Below, piece by piece: positions 36,349 through 45,249 of a DNA stretch of 64,000 bases; positions within the stretch are counted from its first letter, which is position 1, and each line of letters opens with the position of its first letter. Position numbers and translations under genes: made by a program. The notes under the pieces were generated by a model. That model was given only the letters and a program-made list of their open reading frames with translations, did no database searches and had not been told where the DNA came from. This DNA comes from UBA7374 sp049890275 (GTDB taxonomy: Bacteria > Verrucomicrobiota > Verrucomicrobiia > Opitutales > Coraliomargaritaceae), in assembly GCA_049890275.1 (NCBI GenBank), contig JBMHBT010000011.1, positions 1 through 64,000 of the forward strand, given 5' to 3'.

Positions 36349-39300
36349 TTGGCATTACGATTGGAAGCCATACGCACCTGCAATTCAAAGCATAACAAAA
36401 TTCTCCACTTGAAGACTCATACTCCAAATATCCTTACAGTTCCCAGCACCACACAGCGTGCGAATCATACGAGCCAAATCGTCGAAATCGATGGTGAATC
36501 ATTTGTAGTCATCAACCAACTACAGGAAATGCCCGGCTTTTTCCTCTCCATGGTGAGCGCTGGGAATCACTGGTTTTTTGTTTCCACTAACGGTGCCCTG
36601 AGCGCAGGTCGTAAATCCCCGGATCACGCTCTCTTCCCCTACTACACAGTCGATAAATTAACCGCGAACTGGAACTGTACCGGCCCACAAACAATCATTC
36701 AGTGCAACGGTATAACATGGGAGCCCTTTAAACCGTATGATGCAGCGCGCTTTCCGGTCGAGCAACGCATCTATAAGAACCTCAACGGAGATTCCGTAAT
36801 TTTCGAAGAAACCAATAAGCAGCTTGATCTTTGCTATCGCTACCGGTGGCGCACCTCTGCGAAATACGGATTTATACGTACAGTTAGTCTCCACAACAGA
36901 GGCGATGATGAACGGAACCTACACATTGTCGATGGACTGGCAGATCTACTCCCTTCCGGCATCGATGCGCGTACCCAGCTCAGTTACAGTTGTCTGGTCG
37001 ATGCATACCGCCTGAGCGAGTATACTTCTGAAAATAAGTTACTCGTGCACCGTATGGCTGCCAGTTTAATTGACGAAGCAGTTCCACTCGAATGTCTCCT
37101 CGCGACTACTGTCTGGTCGGTGGGATGGCCACAAAGCGATATCCTTCTCAGCCTCAAAGAGGCACAAGAATACATTGAGAAGCCGATTCAGACGACGCAA
37201 GACAAGACCCTACGCTCCACTCGTGGAGCCTACTTCAACGCCGGTCAAATCAGCCTGAGCTCCGGCGCATCGCACCAGTGGTCTCAAGTCGCCGATATAG
37301 ATGCAAGTCAGAGCAAAGTAGCTGAACTAGCTGAGGCGCTCAAGACCCCCGAGAAAGTCTTTCAGGAAGTACTCCTCGATACCGAAGAAGGCAGCCAGCG
37401 ACTTGAAGAATTAATCGCATCGGCAGACGGTCTGCAAGTCTCCCAAGACACAGACATGACCACCCACCACCGTGCCAATGTTCTCTATAACATTATGCGC
37501 GGCGGCGTCTTCCCAAATGGCTACACAATTTGCCCGGATCAGTTCCGTGACTACATCGGAAAACTCCATCTTGATCTACCGGAGTCCGATGAAGCATGGC
37601 TCAACGCACTGCCGGAAACTCCGATTCATCGCACAGCGATAATCGAGCTTTCAGCCACAGCCAGCCCAAAACTCCAGCGCGCCTGCGCAGAATATCTCCC
37701 ATTGGTCTTCAGCCGTCGACATGGAGATCCCAGTCGACCCTGGAATCACTTTACGATTCAAACCACAAACGACCTGGGCAAACCGATCGTTGGATTCCAA
37801 GGCAACTGGCGAGATATCTTTCAAAACTGGGAAGCACTGGCTTGGAGTTTCCCCCACTACAATACTGCCTTTATCCATAAATTCCTCAATGCCACAACGG
37901 CGGATGGCTACAATCCTTACCGGATCACCAGCGAAGGCATCGAATGGGAAGAGCCCGATGAAGAAGATCCATGGGCATCGATCGGATATTGGGGGGACCA
38001 TCAAATAGTCTACCTTCTGAAACTTTTGGAGTTCGCTGAAGACCTAGACCCCTCAGCAATTAGCCAACAATTAGACAAGAAGGCATTTGTCTTTGCCGAT
38101 GTTCCCTACGAAATCAAAAGTCAGGATGAGCTCGAGGCGGATCCGAAACACTCCATCCACTTCAACAGGGCACGCAATAAAGAGATTTCTAATCGCGTTG
38201 CAGCCATTGGAGCCGACGGAAAACTTGTCCATCGAGAAGAAGGCCAACTGATGCAAGCCTGCCTGCTGGAAAAACTCCTGCTGCCAGCACTCGTCAAACT
38301 GAGCAATCTTGTGCCCGGGGGCGGAATTTGGATGAATACACAGCGTCCGGAGTGGAACGATGCAAACAATGCTTTGGCAGGCAACGGCCTCTCTATCGTC
38401 ACCACCTGCTACCTACACCGCTATATCCTATTTCTTGAACGTTTGCTCAAAGACCGCAAAGAGAGCTTTTCATGTTTTGACGCCCTCGCCGATTTTCTGC
38501 GGGAAATGAACACCCATCTGAAGAAAGACCCTGAGGAAATCACAAAAAACAACCAAGCCCGTTACCAGACTTTACGGGCCTTTGGCTTGGCTGGAGAAAG
38601 CTACCGAAATCGCATCTACAGCAGAGCCTTTGGGAAGAGCGAGTCCGTGCCTATGGACGAAATAAGCCAACTACTGGCTAATGCCCGTCGTCATATTGCG
38701 CATACCATAACTCTCAACCGCCGAAGAGACGGGCTCTATCACGCTTACAATATCCTTCACCTGAAAAACCAAAGTGCCGAAATTGAATTTCTGGATCCCA
38801 TGCTGGAGGGTCAAGTAGCGGCACTGAGTTCCCAAGCGATTACTCCGGAAGAAACGCTCACAATTTTAGAAGCACTGCCAGAGAGTCCCCTTTATTGTCC
38901 GCGCCGACGCAGCTATATACTCTACCCCGACAAACAGCTCCCCAGCTTCCTCGATTTCAACAAAGTACCTACCGAGGAAGCCCTCGCCAGACCACTCATT
39001 GCAAAAATGCACGAACTGGAAGACCCCCGTTTGCTCTGCATTTCTACCGATGACTGCATGCGATTTAATCCAAAGATCCGCAATCGTTTTGAACTGGATC
39101 AAATGCTGGACGAACTGGCTGCAGATAAACAGTTGAAAAAACTTATCCAAGCCGATCGCGAGCCCATTCATCAACTCTTCGAAAAGACCTTTAATCACAA
39201 TGCCTTTACCGGACGCAGTGGTTCCATGTTCGCCTATGAGGGCCTCGGTTCCATTTACTGGCACATGGTATCAAAACTGATGCTCTCCGCCCTAGAAGTG

Positions 39301-39861
39301 ACTCTGGACAAGGACAATCAGCACCTGCGCCAAGCGCTGACGAAGAGCTACTACAACATCCAGAGCGGGCTCGGGTTCCGCCAATCCCCGGCAGAATATG
39401 GAGCCTTCCCGGCTGATGCTTACTCACATACTCCATCTCATTCGGGAGCCTGTCAGCCCGGCCTCACCGGCATGGTGAAAGAAGGTATCCTCTGCCGCTT
39501 CCTCGAACTCGGTGTTCACTTTGAAAAAGGCTGTCTTCAATTCCGCCCAAGTATCCTCCGCAAGGCAGAACTAACTCTTCAAGAGGAACCTACTGAATTC
39601 GTTCGGATGAATGGTACAGCGGAGACCATTTTGGTTCCGAGTGAATCGCTCTTATTTACTTTTGCCCAGACTCCCGTCGTCTACCAACGAAGCGAATCCG
39701 ATGAGCCGCAGATTCTCATTCATTTCCGTGACGGGACCGAGCGAACTCTGCACTCAGACACCCTTGATTCCGAACTCACCGAAGCAATTATTGGCCGAGA
39801 AGATCGAATTCAACAGGTAATTGTTTACCAGCCCGCTGAACGCTTTATCGAGAGCATCTAA
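36349..39861 (+). CDS. Large cytoplasmic protein, probable GH94/GH-Q-like glycosidase or phosphorylase
   Basis: Up to 1170 residues, no signal peptide. The N-terminal part (residues about 60-330: FFLSMVSAGNHWFFVSTNGALSAG, RYRWRTSAKYGFIRTVSLHNRG) looks like the beta-sandwich of GH94-type phosphorylases, and a helical part follows with WASIGYWGDHQIVYLLKLLE. The motif QRPEWNDANNALAGNG near residue 670 recalls the catalytic WND of cellobiose phosphorylase. Size fits the long phosphorylase families (GH149, GH161) that act on beta-1,3-glucans, but I cannot place it in either. The start is unclear: no ATG occurs before residue 60; TTG 36349 is given. It follows the glycosidase by 9 bp. It would degrade imported oligosaccharides (inference). 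Confidence 0.55.
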   Translation: MALRLEAIRTCNSKHNKILHLKTHTPNILTVPSTTQRANHTSQIVEIDGESFVVINQLQEMPGFFLSMVSAGNHWFFVSTNGALSAGRKSPDHALFPYYTVDKLTANWNCTGPQTIIQCNGITWEPFKPYDAARFPVEQRIYKNLNGDSVIFEETNKQLDLCYRYRWRTSAKYGFIRTVSLHNRGDDERNLHIVDGLADLLPSGIDARTQLSYSCLVDAYRLSEYTSENKLLVHRMAASLIDEAVPLECLLATTVWSVGWPQSDILLSLKEAQEYIEKPIQTTQDKTLRSTRGAYFNAGQISLSSGASHQWSQVADIDASQSKVAELAEALKTPEKVFQEVLLDTEEGSQRLEELIASADGLQVSQDTDMTTHHRANVLYNIMRGGVFPNGYTICPDQFRDYIGKLHLDLPESDEAWLNALPETPIHRTAIIELSATASPKLQRACAEYLPLVFSRRHGDPSRPWNHFTIQTTNDLGKPIVGFQGNWRDIFQNWEALAWSFPHYNTAFIHKFLNATTADGYNPYRITSEGIEWEEPDEEDPWASIGYWGDHQIVYLLKLLEFAEDLDPSAISQQLDKKAFVFADVPYEIKSQDELEADPKHSIHFNRARNKEISNRVAAIGADGKLVHREEGQLMQACLLEKLLLPALVKLSNLVPGGGIWMNTQRPEWNDANNALAGNGLSIVTTCYLHRYILFLERLLKDRKESFSCFDALADFLREMNTHLKKDPEEITKNNQARYQTLRAFGLAGESYRNRIYSRAFGKSESVPMDEISQLLANARRHIAHTITLNRRRDGLYHAYNILHLKNQSAEIEFLDPMLEGQVAALSSQAITPEETLTILEALPESPLYCPRRRSYILYPDKQLPSFLDFNKVPTEEALARPLIAKMHELEDPRLLCISTDDCMRFNPKIRNRFELDQMLDELAADKQLKKLIQADREPIHQLFEKTFNHNAFTGRSGSMFAYEGLGSIYWHMVSKLMLSALEVTLDKDNQHLRQALTKSYYNIQSGLGFRQSPAEYGAFPADAYSHTPSHSGACQPGLTGMVKEGILCRFLELGVHFEKGCLQFRPSILRKAELTLQEEPTEFVRMNGTAETILVPSESLLFTFAQTPVVYQRSESDEPQILIHFRDGTERTLHSDTLDSELTEAIIGREDRIQQVIVYQPAERFIESI

Positions 39862-39883
39862 GAATCGGCATCAAAACAATTTA

Positions 39884-39915
39884 AACCAATCCGAAGAGAG
39901 TCCTCTCCGGTTTGG
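39884..39915. terminator. Hairpin between convergent genes
   Basis: CCAATCCG-AA-GAGAG (from 39886) pairs with CTCTC-CGGTTTGG (to 39915) around TC, with a bulged AA and one mismatch. It lies between the convergent 1170-residue gene and mazG. There is no strong T-run. Confidence 0.45.
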
Positions 39916-39932
39916 CACATTGATTGCAGAAT

Positions 39933-40610
39933 TCAGGACTTCTCCGTAGTGGATTTCTCTTCCAGTGAATCGACTACTTGTTGCGCGTAACGCCTCAAGG
40001 CCGACTCCGGCTCGAGCCCTTTGATTCGGCATGCAGCCGCAATCTCAAAAAGCTTGCGACCCAGTGCAGTCGTATCGTCGTCTAAAACTGCCGCCTCCGA
40101 ATCAATCGAAGCTTGGTCTATCACACCTTCCGCATCCATCCCCTGCTTATCAATCTGCTTGTACACATCCTGGGCAAACATCAACGCAGGTAGTTGACGA
40201 GGCAGATCCTTAAAACGACCTGCCTGCTTCGGACCTCGCTTTACCTCTGCTGCTTTGATCTCGTCCCACTGCTTCAAAACCGCTTCTGAATCTCCCAGAT
40301 TATTCCCGCCGAAAACATGTGGATGCCGACGAATCAACTTCTCGTTGACCAAACGGCAAACATCCTCAAAGGCGAAGTCTCCAGCTTCATTCGCCATCTG
40401 GGCATGCATCACTACCTGTAAAAGCACATCGCCCAGCTCCTCCTCCATATGGTGTCGATCATTGCGGTCGATCGTCTGAAGTAATTCACAGCACTCATCA
40501 ATTAAGCAGTCTGCAATCGACTGATGCGTCTGTTCAATATCCCAAGGGCATCCGCTCTCCGGATCACGCAAGGCAGCAACTGTCTTTAAAAGGGCATCCA
40601 TTGAACTCAT
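39933..40610 (-). CDS. mazG: Nucleoside triphosphate pyrophosphohydrolase MazG
   Basis: A 225-residue cytoplasmic enzyme that hydrolyses NTPs to NMP and pyrophosphate. The MazG helical motif is in CPWDIEQTHQSIADCLIDEC, EELGDVLLQVVMHAQMANEAGDF with the metal-binding EExxE and ExxD. The C-terminal part is a degenerate second copy (KRGPKQAGRFKDLPRQLPAL). ATG 40610 has AGGTGA upstream with good spacing; a TTG at 40628 is less likely. It follows hisS by 22 bp on the same strand. Confidence 0.9.
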   Translation of the reverse strand: MSSMDALLKTVAALRDPESGCPWDIEQTHQSIADCLIDECCELLQTIDRNDRHHMEEELGDVLLQVVMHAQMANEAGDFAFEDVCRLVNEKLIRRHPHVFGGNNLGDSEAVLKQWDEIKAAEVKRGPKQAGRFKDLPRQLPALMFAQDVYKQIDKQGMDAEGVIDQASIDSEAAVLDDDTTALGRKLFEIAAACRIKGLEPESALRRYAQQVVDSLEEKSTTEKS

Positions 40611-40632
40611 AATATCACCTTCGGCCAATCGT

Positions 40633-41985
40633 TCAGACTTCAGAAGAGATGGATTTCAGTCCTCCTGTCAGTAATTTGGGCGCTATTGCAACCAGACGAT
40701 CACGCGGAATTTCCGCTTCCGTCGCCGTCTTCAGATCACGCACTTTAATCACTCCAGCCAGACGCTCCTCCGAACCATAAATCAAGGCAAATGAAGCTCC
40801 ACCCTGTACCGCAGACTTGAGCTGCTTCCCAAAATTCTGCTCCTTCAACGGATACTCCACTCTCAATCCGAGAGCACGCAAACTAGCTGCATCCTCTAAA
40901 GCAAGCGGCCTCTCTTCAACCCCGCCGATTACTATTGTAAAATCAGGAGTCGTCTCACCGCCGAGTTCAATCGACTTATTCCGCAATAGATCCGCCAAAG
41001 TTACATCGCCCATAGCAAAGCCGACCGCTGGCATGGCTGGGCCACCCAGCTTCTCCACTAAGTCATCGTAACGCCCGCCGCCGGCGAGTGCACGCCCCGC
41101 CCCACTCGCTTCAAAAGCCTCGAAAACAAAACCTGTGTAGTAAGCCAGCCCGCGGACAATACTCAGATCAATACGAATCGAATCCGCCGCCCCCAGATGC
41201 CCCAGCAAATCCAGCAAAGTACGCCAATCCTCAAGGCGTGCATTCGCTGCCTCCGCCGAACGGTCGTTGAGGGATAACGAACTGACTAATGACTCCAAGG
41301 CAGCAAAGTCACTGACCGACTTAACTGCATCAATACGAGAACAGAGGCCATCCGCACCAAAACCGACAACTTCAGTGAGCTTTTCAAGCATTCGCGCACG
41401 ATCCATACGCTCCATTTTATCAATGATACCCAGCACCTGCAGAGCGCTTTCCGGCGATAAACCCTCGGCCTCAAGAATCAACCACCAAAGATTCCGGTCG
41501 CTCAAACGAATCGCAAAATCCTCCGAACCCAACCCAAAAGAACGCAGGGTCTGTACCAGCAAAGCGATCAACTCAGCATCCGCTCCCGGCCCCGGTTCCC
41601 CGAGAATATCTGCATTCAACTGATAAAAAGCACGGAGTCTCCCCTTTTGAGGACGTTCATAGCGGTAATGTTCACCGATATTAAACCACTTAACTGGACG
41701 CTTCAGGCTGTTGGCTCGGGCCCCCACTAAACGAGCCAGTGTAGGCGTCATCTCTGGCCGTAAAGCTACGGCACGATCGCCCCGATCCGTAAAATTAAAT
41801 AACTGCCCGACAATTTCCTCACCACTCTTTTCAATGTACAAATTCAACGGCTCCAGAACAGGTGCATCGTACTCCAGAAAATGAAACGAAACTGCAGCGG
41901 AACGCCATCGATCAAAGATCGCATTGCGTGCAGAACAGGATTCCGGCAAAAAATCCCTGAATCCGGGTAAGGTTTCAAACTGCAT
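40633..41985 (-). CDS. hisS: Histidyl-tRNA synthetase
   Basis: A 450-residue class II synthetase. Motif 1 lies in FLPESCSARNAIFDRWR, motif 2 in WFNIGEHYRYERPQKGRLRAFYQLN, and the His-specific GLAYYTGFVFEAF and GGGRYDDLVEKLGG near residue 300-320, with motif 3 in MPAVGFAMGDV. The C-terminal anticodon-binding domain (GLRVEYPLKEQNFGKQLKSAVQGG) completes it. It forms a dimer in the family. The operon order on the minus strand is HU-type protein, hisS, mazG with short gaps, so they are probably cotranscribed. Confidence 0.95.
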   Translation of the reverse strand: MQFETLPGFRDFLPESCSARNAIFDRWRSAAVSFHFLEYDAPVLEPLNLYIEKSGEEIVGQLFNFTDRGDRAVALRPEMTPTLARLVGARANSLKRPVKWFNIGEHYRYERPQKGRLRAFYQLNADILGEPGPGADAELIALLVQTLRSFGLGSEDFAIRLSDRNLWWLILEAEGLSPESALQVLGIIDKMERMDRARMLEKLTEVVGFGADGLCSRIDAVKSVSDFAALESLVSSLSLNDRSAEAANARLEDWRTLLDLLGHLGAADSIRIDLSIVRGLAYYTGFVFEAFEASGAGRALAGGGRYDDLVEKLGGPAMPAVGFAMGDVTLADLLRNKSIELGGETTPDFTIVIGGVEERPLALEDAASLRALGLRVEYPLKEQNFGKQLKSAVQGGASFALIYGSEERLAGVIKVRDLKTATEAEIPRDRLVAIAPKLLTGGLKSISSEV

Positions 41986-42006
41986 GGTTATTGAAATCGG
42001 TTTGGG

Positions 42007-42333
42007 TCAACTCCGCTTTTCCGACTGCAGAGAGGGTAGATCCATCTCCTGTAGCGCGGCCCGCAGTTCCTTGCCGGCCTTGAACTTGATCACTGCACGC
42101 TCCGGAATAACCACATCTGTTTCTGGCTTATTCGGATTACGGCCGATACGAGACTTGCGCACCTGAACTTCAAATACCCCAAAATTGCGAAGTTCTACAT
42201 TTCGCCCCTCACTCAAAGCTTGGGCAATCGCGTCCAAAGTGCGTTGCACGGTATCACGCACATCTTTTTGCGGAAAATTAGTTTTCTCGTAAATATCGAG
42301 TACGATATCGCGTTTGGTTAAATTGTTGGCCAT
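42007..42333 (-). CDS. HU/IHF-family DNA-bending protein
   Basis: A 108-residue protein, slightly longer than typical HU. It starts with a helical dimer part (TKRDIVLDIYEKTNFPQKDVRDTVQRTLDAIAQAL), has the core LRNFGVFEVQVRKSRIGRNPNKP with the intercalating Pro arm, and VVIPERAVIKFKAGKELR. The family bends DNA nonspecifically or at sites. The C-terminal tail is about 15 residues longer than HU. Lies 21 bp before hisS. It is divergent from the clpX gene. Confidence 0.92.
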   Translation of the reverse strand: MANNLTKRDIVLDIYEKTNFPQKDVRDTVQRTLDAIAQALSEGRNVELRNFGVFEVQVRKSRIGRNPNKPETDVVIPERAVIKFKAGKELRAALQEMDLPSLQSEKRS

Positions 42334-42426
42334 GCCGAATAAATTGATTAAAAAAAAGAAATACTGAAAGTTGTTGTGCCCTAGATGTTTCGGTTCAAAA
42401 AAACCGCTGTCAAATCAGAATGAATC

Positions 42427-44016
42427 ATGAGTGAAAAAGAACCGCCAAATCCGTTGGATGAAATTCAAAAGCAGCTTAGCGAACTCTTTAAGGGTTCGAA
42501 TGTCAAGGTGTCCGCTCCGGGAATGGTCGATTCAAGCCAGTCGGGTACAAGTGAGCCCACAGAAGACACCTCCAAAGAAAACCCAGCACTCCAGGCCGTC
42601 CGAAGTTTCCATCTTAAACCCAAAGAGGTTCGTGACTACCTGGATCGCTTTGTCGTTCGTCAAGATGAAGCCAAAAAAGTCCTCTCTGTTGCCATTTGTG
42701 ACCACTACAACCAAGCGCGCCAACGCCTTTCCGGAAAGTCCGGCATTGCCAGCGAATACAGCAAACCAAACATTCTTCTCTTAGGTCCAACAGGGGTCGG
42801 CAAAACCTACCTCATTCGTAATATTGCTCGTCTTATCGGGGTACCATTTGTCAAAGCAGATGCTACTAAGTTTTCAGAGACCGGTTATGTCGGCAGTGAT
42901 GTTGAAGACCTCGTGCGTGATCTCGTCAAAGTAGCCGAAGGCAATGTCGAACTCGCGCGCTACGGTATTATCTTCGTCGATGAAATCGATAAAATTGCCA
43001 GCGAGAGCAGCCAAGGAGGCCGCGATGTCTCCGGTCGTGGTGTTCAGATCAACCTGCTCAAGCTAATGGAGGAAACGGACGTCAACCTAATTAGCCCAAC
43101 TGACATGATGTCTCAGATGCAGGCGGCGATGGAAATGCAACGTGGCGGTCAGCCTCGCCCCAAATCAATCAATACTCGACACATCCTATTCATCGTCAGT
43201 GGAGCCTTTGATAAACTTGGTGAATCCATCCGTAAACGATTGACCAAGAGTGAAATGGGATTCGGGGCAAACCTCCGCGAGTCCGATGAGGATACCGCCC
43301 AATACCTACAACATGCTGAAACACGCGATTTTATTCAATATGGCTTTGAACCGGAATTTATCGGAAGAGTGCCTGTACGAGTCGCTTGTGAACCACTGAA
43401 AGAAGAGGATCTCTCCCGAATACTGACGACTTCGGAAGGCAGTATCCTCAATCAATATCGAGATGATTTTACCGGATACGGTATCGACTTTAATATTTCC
43501 GGAGAAGCAATTCTGTCAATCGCCCGCCTGGCAGCAAAAGAACGCACCGGGGCACGTGGCTTAATGACTGTACTGGAGCGAACCTTTCGCGATTTTAAAT
43601 TCGAGCTACCTTCTACCGCGATTAAATGCTTCGATATCGATGCCCAAACAGTAGAAAACTCTGCGCAAGCACTGAATCAGATCAAAAAAGAAAATGCTCA
43701 TCTGCAACACGAAGTCTGGCTCGAAGACATCAAACGATTCGCTACAGTTTTCGAGAAACGGCACGGATTCACACTTGAGTTTCGACCCCTCGCAATCGAA
43801 GCCCTCATCTCAGAAGCGGAAAAACATGACCGCACGCTGCAATCTCTCTGCGAAGAAAAGTTTAAAGACTTCGAACACGGCTTAAGTATAATCCACCGAA
43901 ATAGCGGACAAACTGTCTTTAGAATCGGAAAACCTGCGATCGAAGATCCCGATGGAGAACTCTCCAAATGGGTTGTGCGCAGTATTGAGAACTTAAAAAA
44001 CAACGCAAAGGATTAA
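42427..44016 (+). CDS. ClpX-like AAA+ unfoldase lacking the zinc-binding domain
   Basis: A 529-residue ATPase. Residues 1-60 are a low-complexity leader in place of the four-Cys zinc domain of ClpX. From about residue 65 the core matches ClpX: LKPKEVRDYLDRFVVRQDEAKKVLSVAI, Walker A GPTGVGKT (about 120), pore loop GYVGSDVED, Walker B IIFVDEIDK, sensor 1 region HILFIVSGAF, the IGF-like loop in KSEMGFGANLRESDE, and EFIGRVPVRV with arginine finger. The IGF-type loop implies that it still docks on ClpP. After about residue 410, where ClpX normally ends, there is a 110-residue extension (VWLEDIKRFATVFEKRHG ... FEHGLSIIHRNSGQTVF) of unknown role. menG begins 2 bp after its stop. Confidence 0.8.
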   Translation: MSEKEPPNPLDEIQKQLSELFKGSNVKVSAPGMVDSSQSGTSEPTEDTSKENPALQAVRSFHLKPKEVRDYLDRFVVRQDEAKKVLSVAICDHYNQARQRLSGKSGIASEYSKPNILLLGPTGVGKTYLIRNIARLIGVPFVKADATKFSETGYVGSDVEDLVRDLVKVAEGNVELARYGIIFVDEIDKIASESSQGGRDVSGRGVQINLLKLMEETDVNLISPTDMMSQMQAAMEMQRGGQPRPKSINTRHILFIVSGAFDKLGESIRKRLTKSEMGFGANLRESDEDTAQYLQHAETRDFIQYGFEPEFIGRVPVRVACEPLKEEDLSRILTTSEGSILNQYRDDFTGYGIDFNISGEAILSIARLAAKERTGARGLMTVLERTFRDFKFELPSTAIKCFDIDAQTVENSAQALNQIKKENAHLQHEVWLEDIKRFATVFEKRHGFTLEFRPLAIEALISEAEKHDRTLQSLCEEKFKDFEHGLSIIHRNSGQTVFRIGKPAIEDPDGELSKWVVRSIENLKNNAKD

Positions 44017-44018
44017 CT

Positions 44019-44717
44019 ATGCCCGAAGGAAATGCAGTCAGCCGAATGTTTGCCGGTATTGCCGGACGCTATGATTTGGCCAACCATCTGCTCAGTGGCG
44101 GTATCGACTTTCATTGGCGCAATCGATTGGCCGCAAAAGTCAAAGCTTGCTCCCCAAGCTATTTGGTGGATTTAGCCACAGGCAGCGGGGATGTCGCTTT
44201 CAAGCTTTGTCAAAAACTAGGTCCGAAAGTAAAGATTCGTGGCCTCGACTTTTGTGAACCCATGCTCGAAGAAGCCCGTAACAAGCGTGACGAAAAAACT
44301 GCCTTCTCAGAGATCCGCTTCGAATTTGGCGACTGCATGGCATTGCCGCTTACCGATGCATCCGTCGATGTCGTTACCATTGCTTTTGGAGTACGCAACT
44401 TCGAAGATCGGGAAAAAGGCCTGCAGGAAATCCTTCGGGTACTTCGCCCGGGAGGACGGCTCTTTATTCTCGAATTTTCCCAACCGGATAGGTGGTTTCG
44501 TCCCTTTTACTACATCTATTTAAAGTGCATACTCCCACGACTCGCGGCAATCGCGACGGGAGATAAAGGAGCCTACGACTACCTAGCTGGGAGTATTGAA
44601 CAGTTCCCAAGTAAAGCGGAGCTAACGAAACAAATTCAAGCTGCTGGATTCGCCCGTGTGGAAGCCACTGGTCTAACCGCCTCCATTGTAGCTATTCATG
44701 AAGCAGTGAAAGCCTAA
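44019..44717 (+). CDS. menG: Demethylmenaquinone methyltransferase (UbiE/MenG family)
   Basis: A 232-residue SAM-dependent methyltransferase of quinone synthesis. VSRMFAGIAGRYDLANHLLSGGIDFHWR is the family start; VDLATGSGDVAFKL binds SAM; FGDCMALPLTDASVDVVTIAFGVRNFEDR and VLRPGGRLFILEFSQP complete the fold; SIEQFPSKAELTKQIQAAGF is the UbiE end. ATG 44019 has AAGGA inside the end of the clpX-like gene, so translation is coupled. Whether menaquinone or ubiquinone is the substrate depends on other genes; menaquinone is usual in Verrucomicrobiota. Confidence 0.92.
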   Translation: MPEGNAVSRMFAGIAGRYDLANHLLSGGIDFHWRNRLAAKVKACSPSYLVDLATGSGDVAFKLCQKLGPKVKIRGLDFCEPMLEEARNKRDEKTAFSEIRFEFGDCMALPLTDASVDVVTIAFGVRNFEDREKGLQEILRVLRPGGRLFILEFSQPDRWFRPFYYIYLKCILPRLAAIATGDKGAYDYLAGSIEQFPSKAELTKQIQAAGFARVEATGLTASIVAIHEAVKA

Positions 44718-44735
44718 AGGGCTTAATAGCCCTTT
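44716..44735. terminator. Bidirectional terminator between menG and the unknown gene
   Basis: AAAGGGCT (44716-44723), loop TAAT, AGCCCTTT (44728-44735), flanked by T on one side and A on the other. It overlaps the stop codons of both convergent genes and has a short U-tract in either direction. Confidence 0.75.
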
Positions 44736-45181
44736 TCCTGTAAAACCTTTTGGAGCTGAGCCTGAAATGCCTCCACATCTTCCGGCTGTGGGCGGTACTC
44801 CGGATCATCGCCAGGAACTAAGCCAAGTTGGCCACTGGCACTCAACTGCCAAGACATCTTCTTGCCGTCACTGAACATAACCGTGCCGCTCACCAGTGCG
44901 CCAGGCGGTGTAACTGTGTCCACATCCACCGTTACTGAACCACCCACGAGTTCCGGCTCTTCCGCAGGCGTCTCTTCCGTCTCCGCATCTTTGGAAACTT
45001 CTTCCGGTACCTCCTCTGGCTCGTTTATTGAGATGTTGAGGTCATCGACCAGAAAACGAACATCCATATAGGTCATTGAAATTGAAAACTCCTCGCGCAA
45101 ACGATTCTGTACGTCAGCGATGGAGAAACCTTCTTTGACCCAATTAATGAGCGTTGTGCGTTGTGTATCCGTTAATTCCAT
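44723..45181 (-). CDS. Acidic protein of unknown function
   Basis: About 152 residues starting MELTDTQRTTLINWVKEGFSIADVQNRLREEF, a helical part that resembles a small DNA-binding or protein-docking fold (ISMTYMDVRFLVDDLNI). It is followed by a Glu/Pro linker (EEVPEEVSKDAETEE) and a beta-rich C-terminal part, VSGTVMFSDGKKMSWQLSASGQLGLVPGDDPEYRPQ. No signal peptide. I recognise similar two-part proteins in Verrucomicrobiota but no known function. ATG 45181; a TTG at 45187 is possible. It is downstream of dnaA, same strand, with 68 bp between. Confidence 0.6.
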   Translation of the reverse strand: MELTDTQRTTLINWVKEGFSIADVQNRLREEFSISMTYMDVRFLVDDLNISINEPEEVPEEVSKDAETEETPAEEPELVGGSVTVDVDTVTPPGALVSGTVMFSDGKKMSWQLSASGQLGLVPGDDPEYRPQPEDVEAFQAQLQKVLQEKGY

Positions 45182-45249
45182 TTTCAACTAGGCAGTATAA
45201 GAACTCGCAGCAGTCAACTCCCAAGCAACAGAGGCCCATGGCCATTCAG

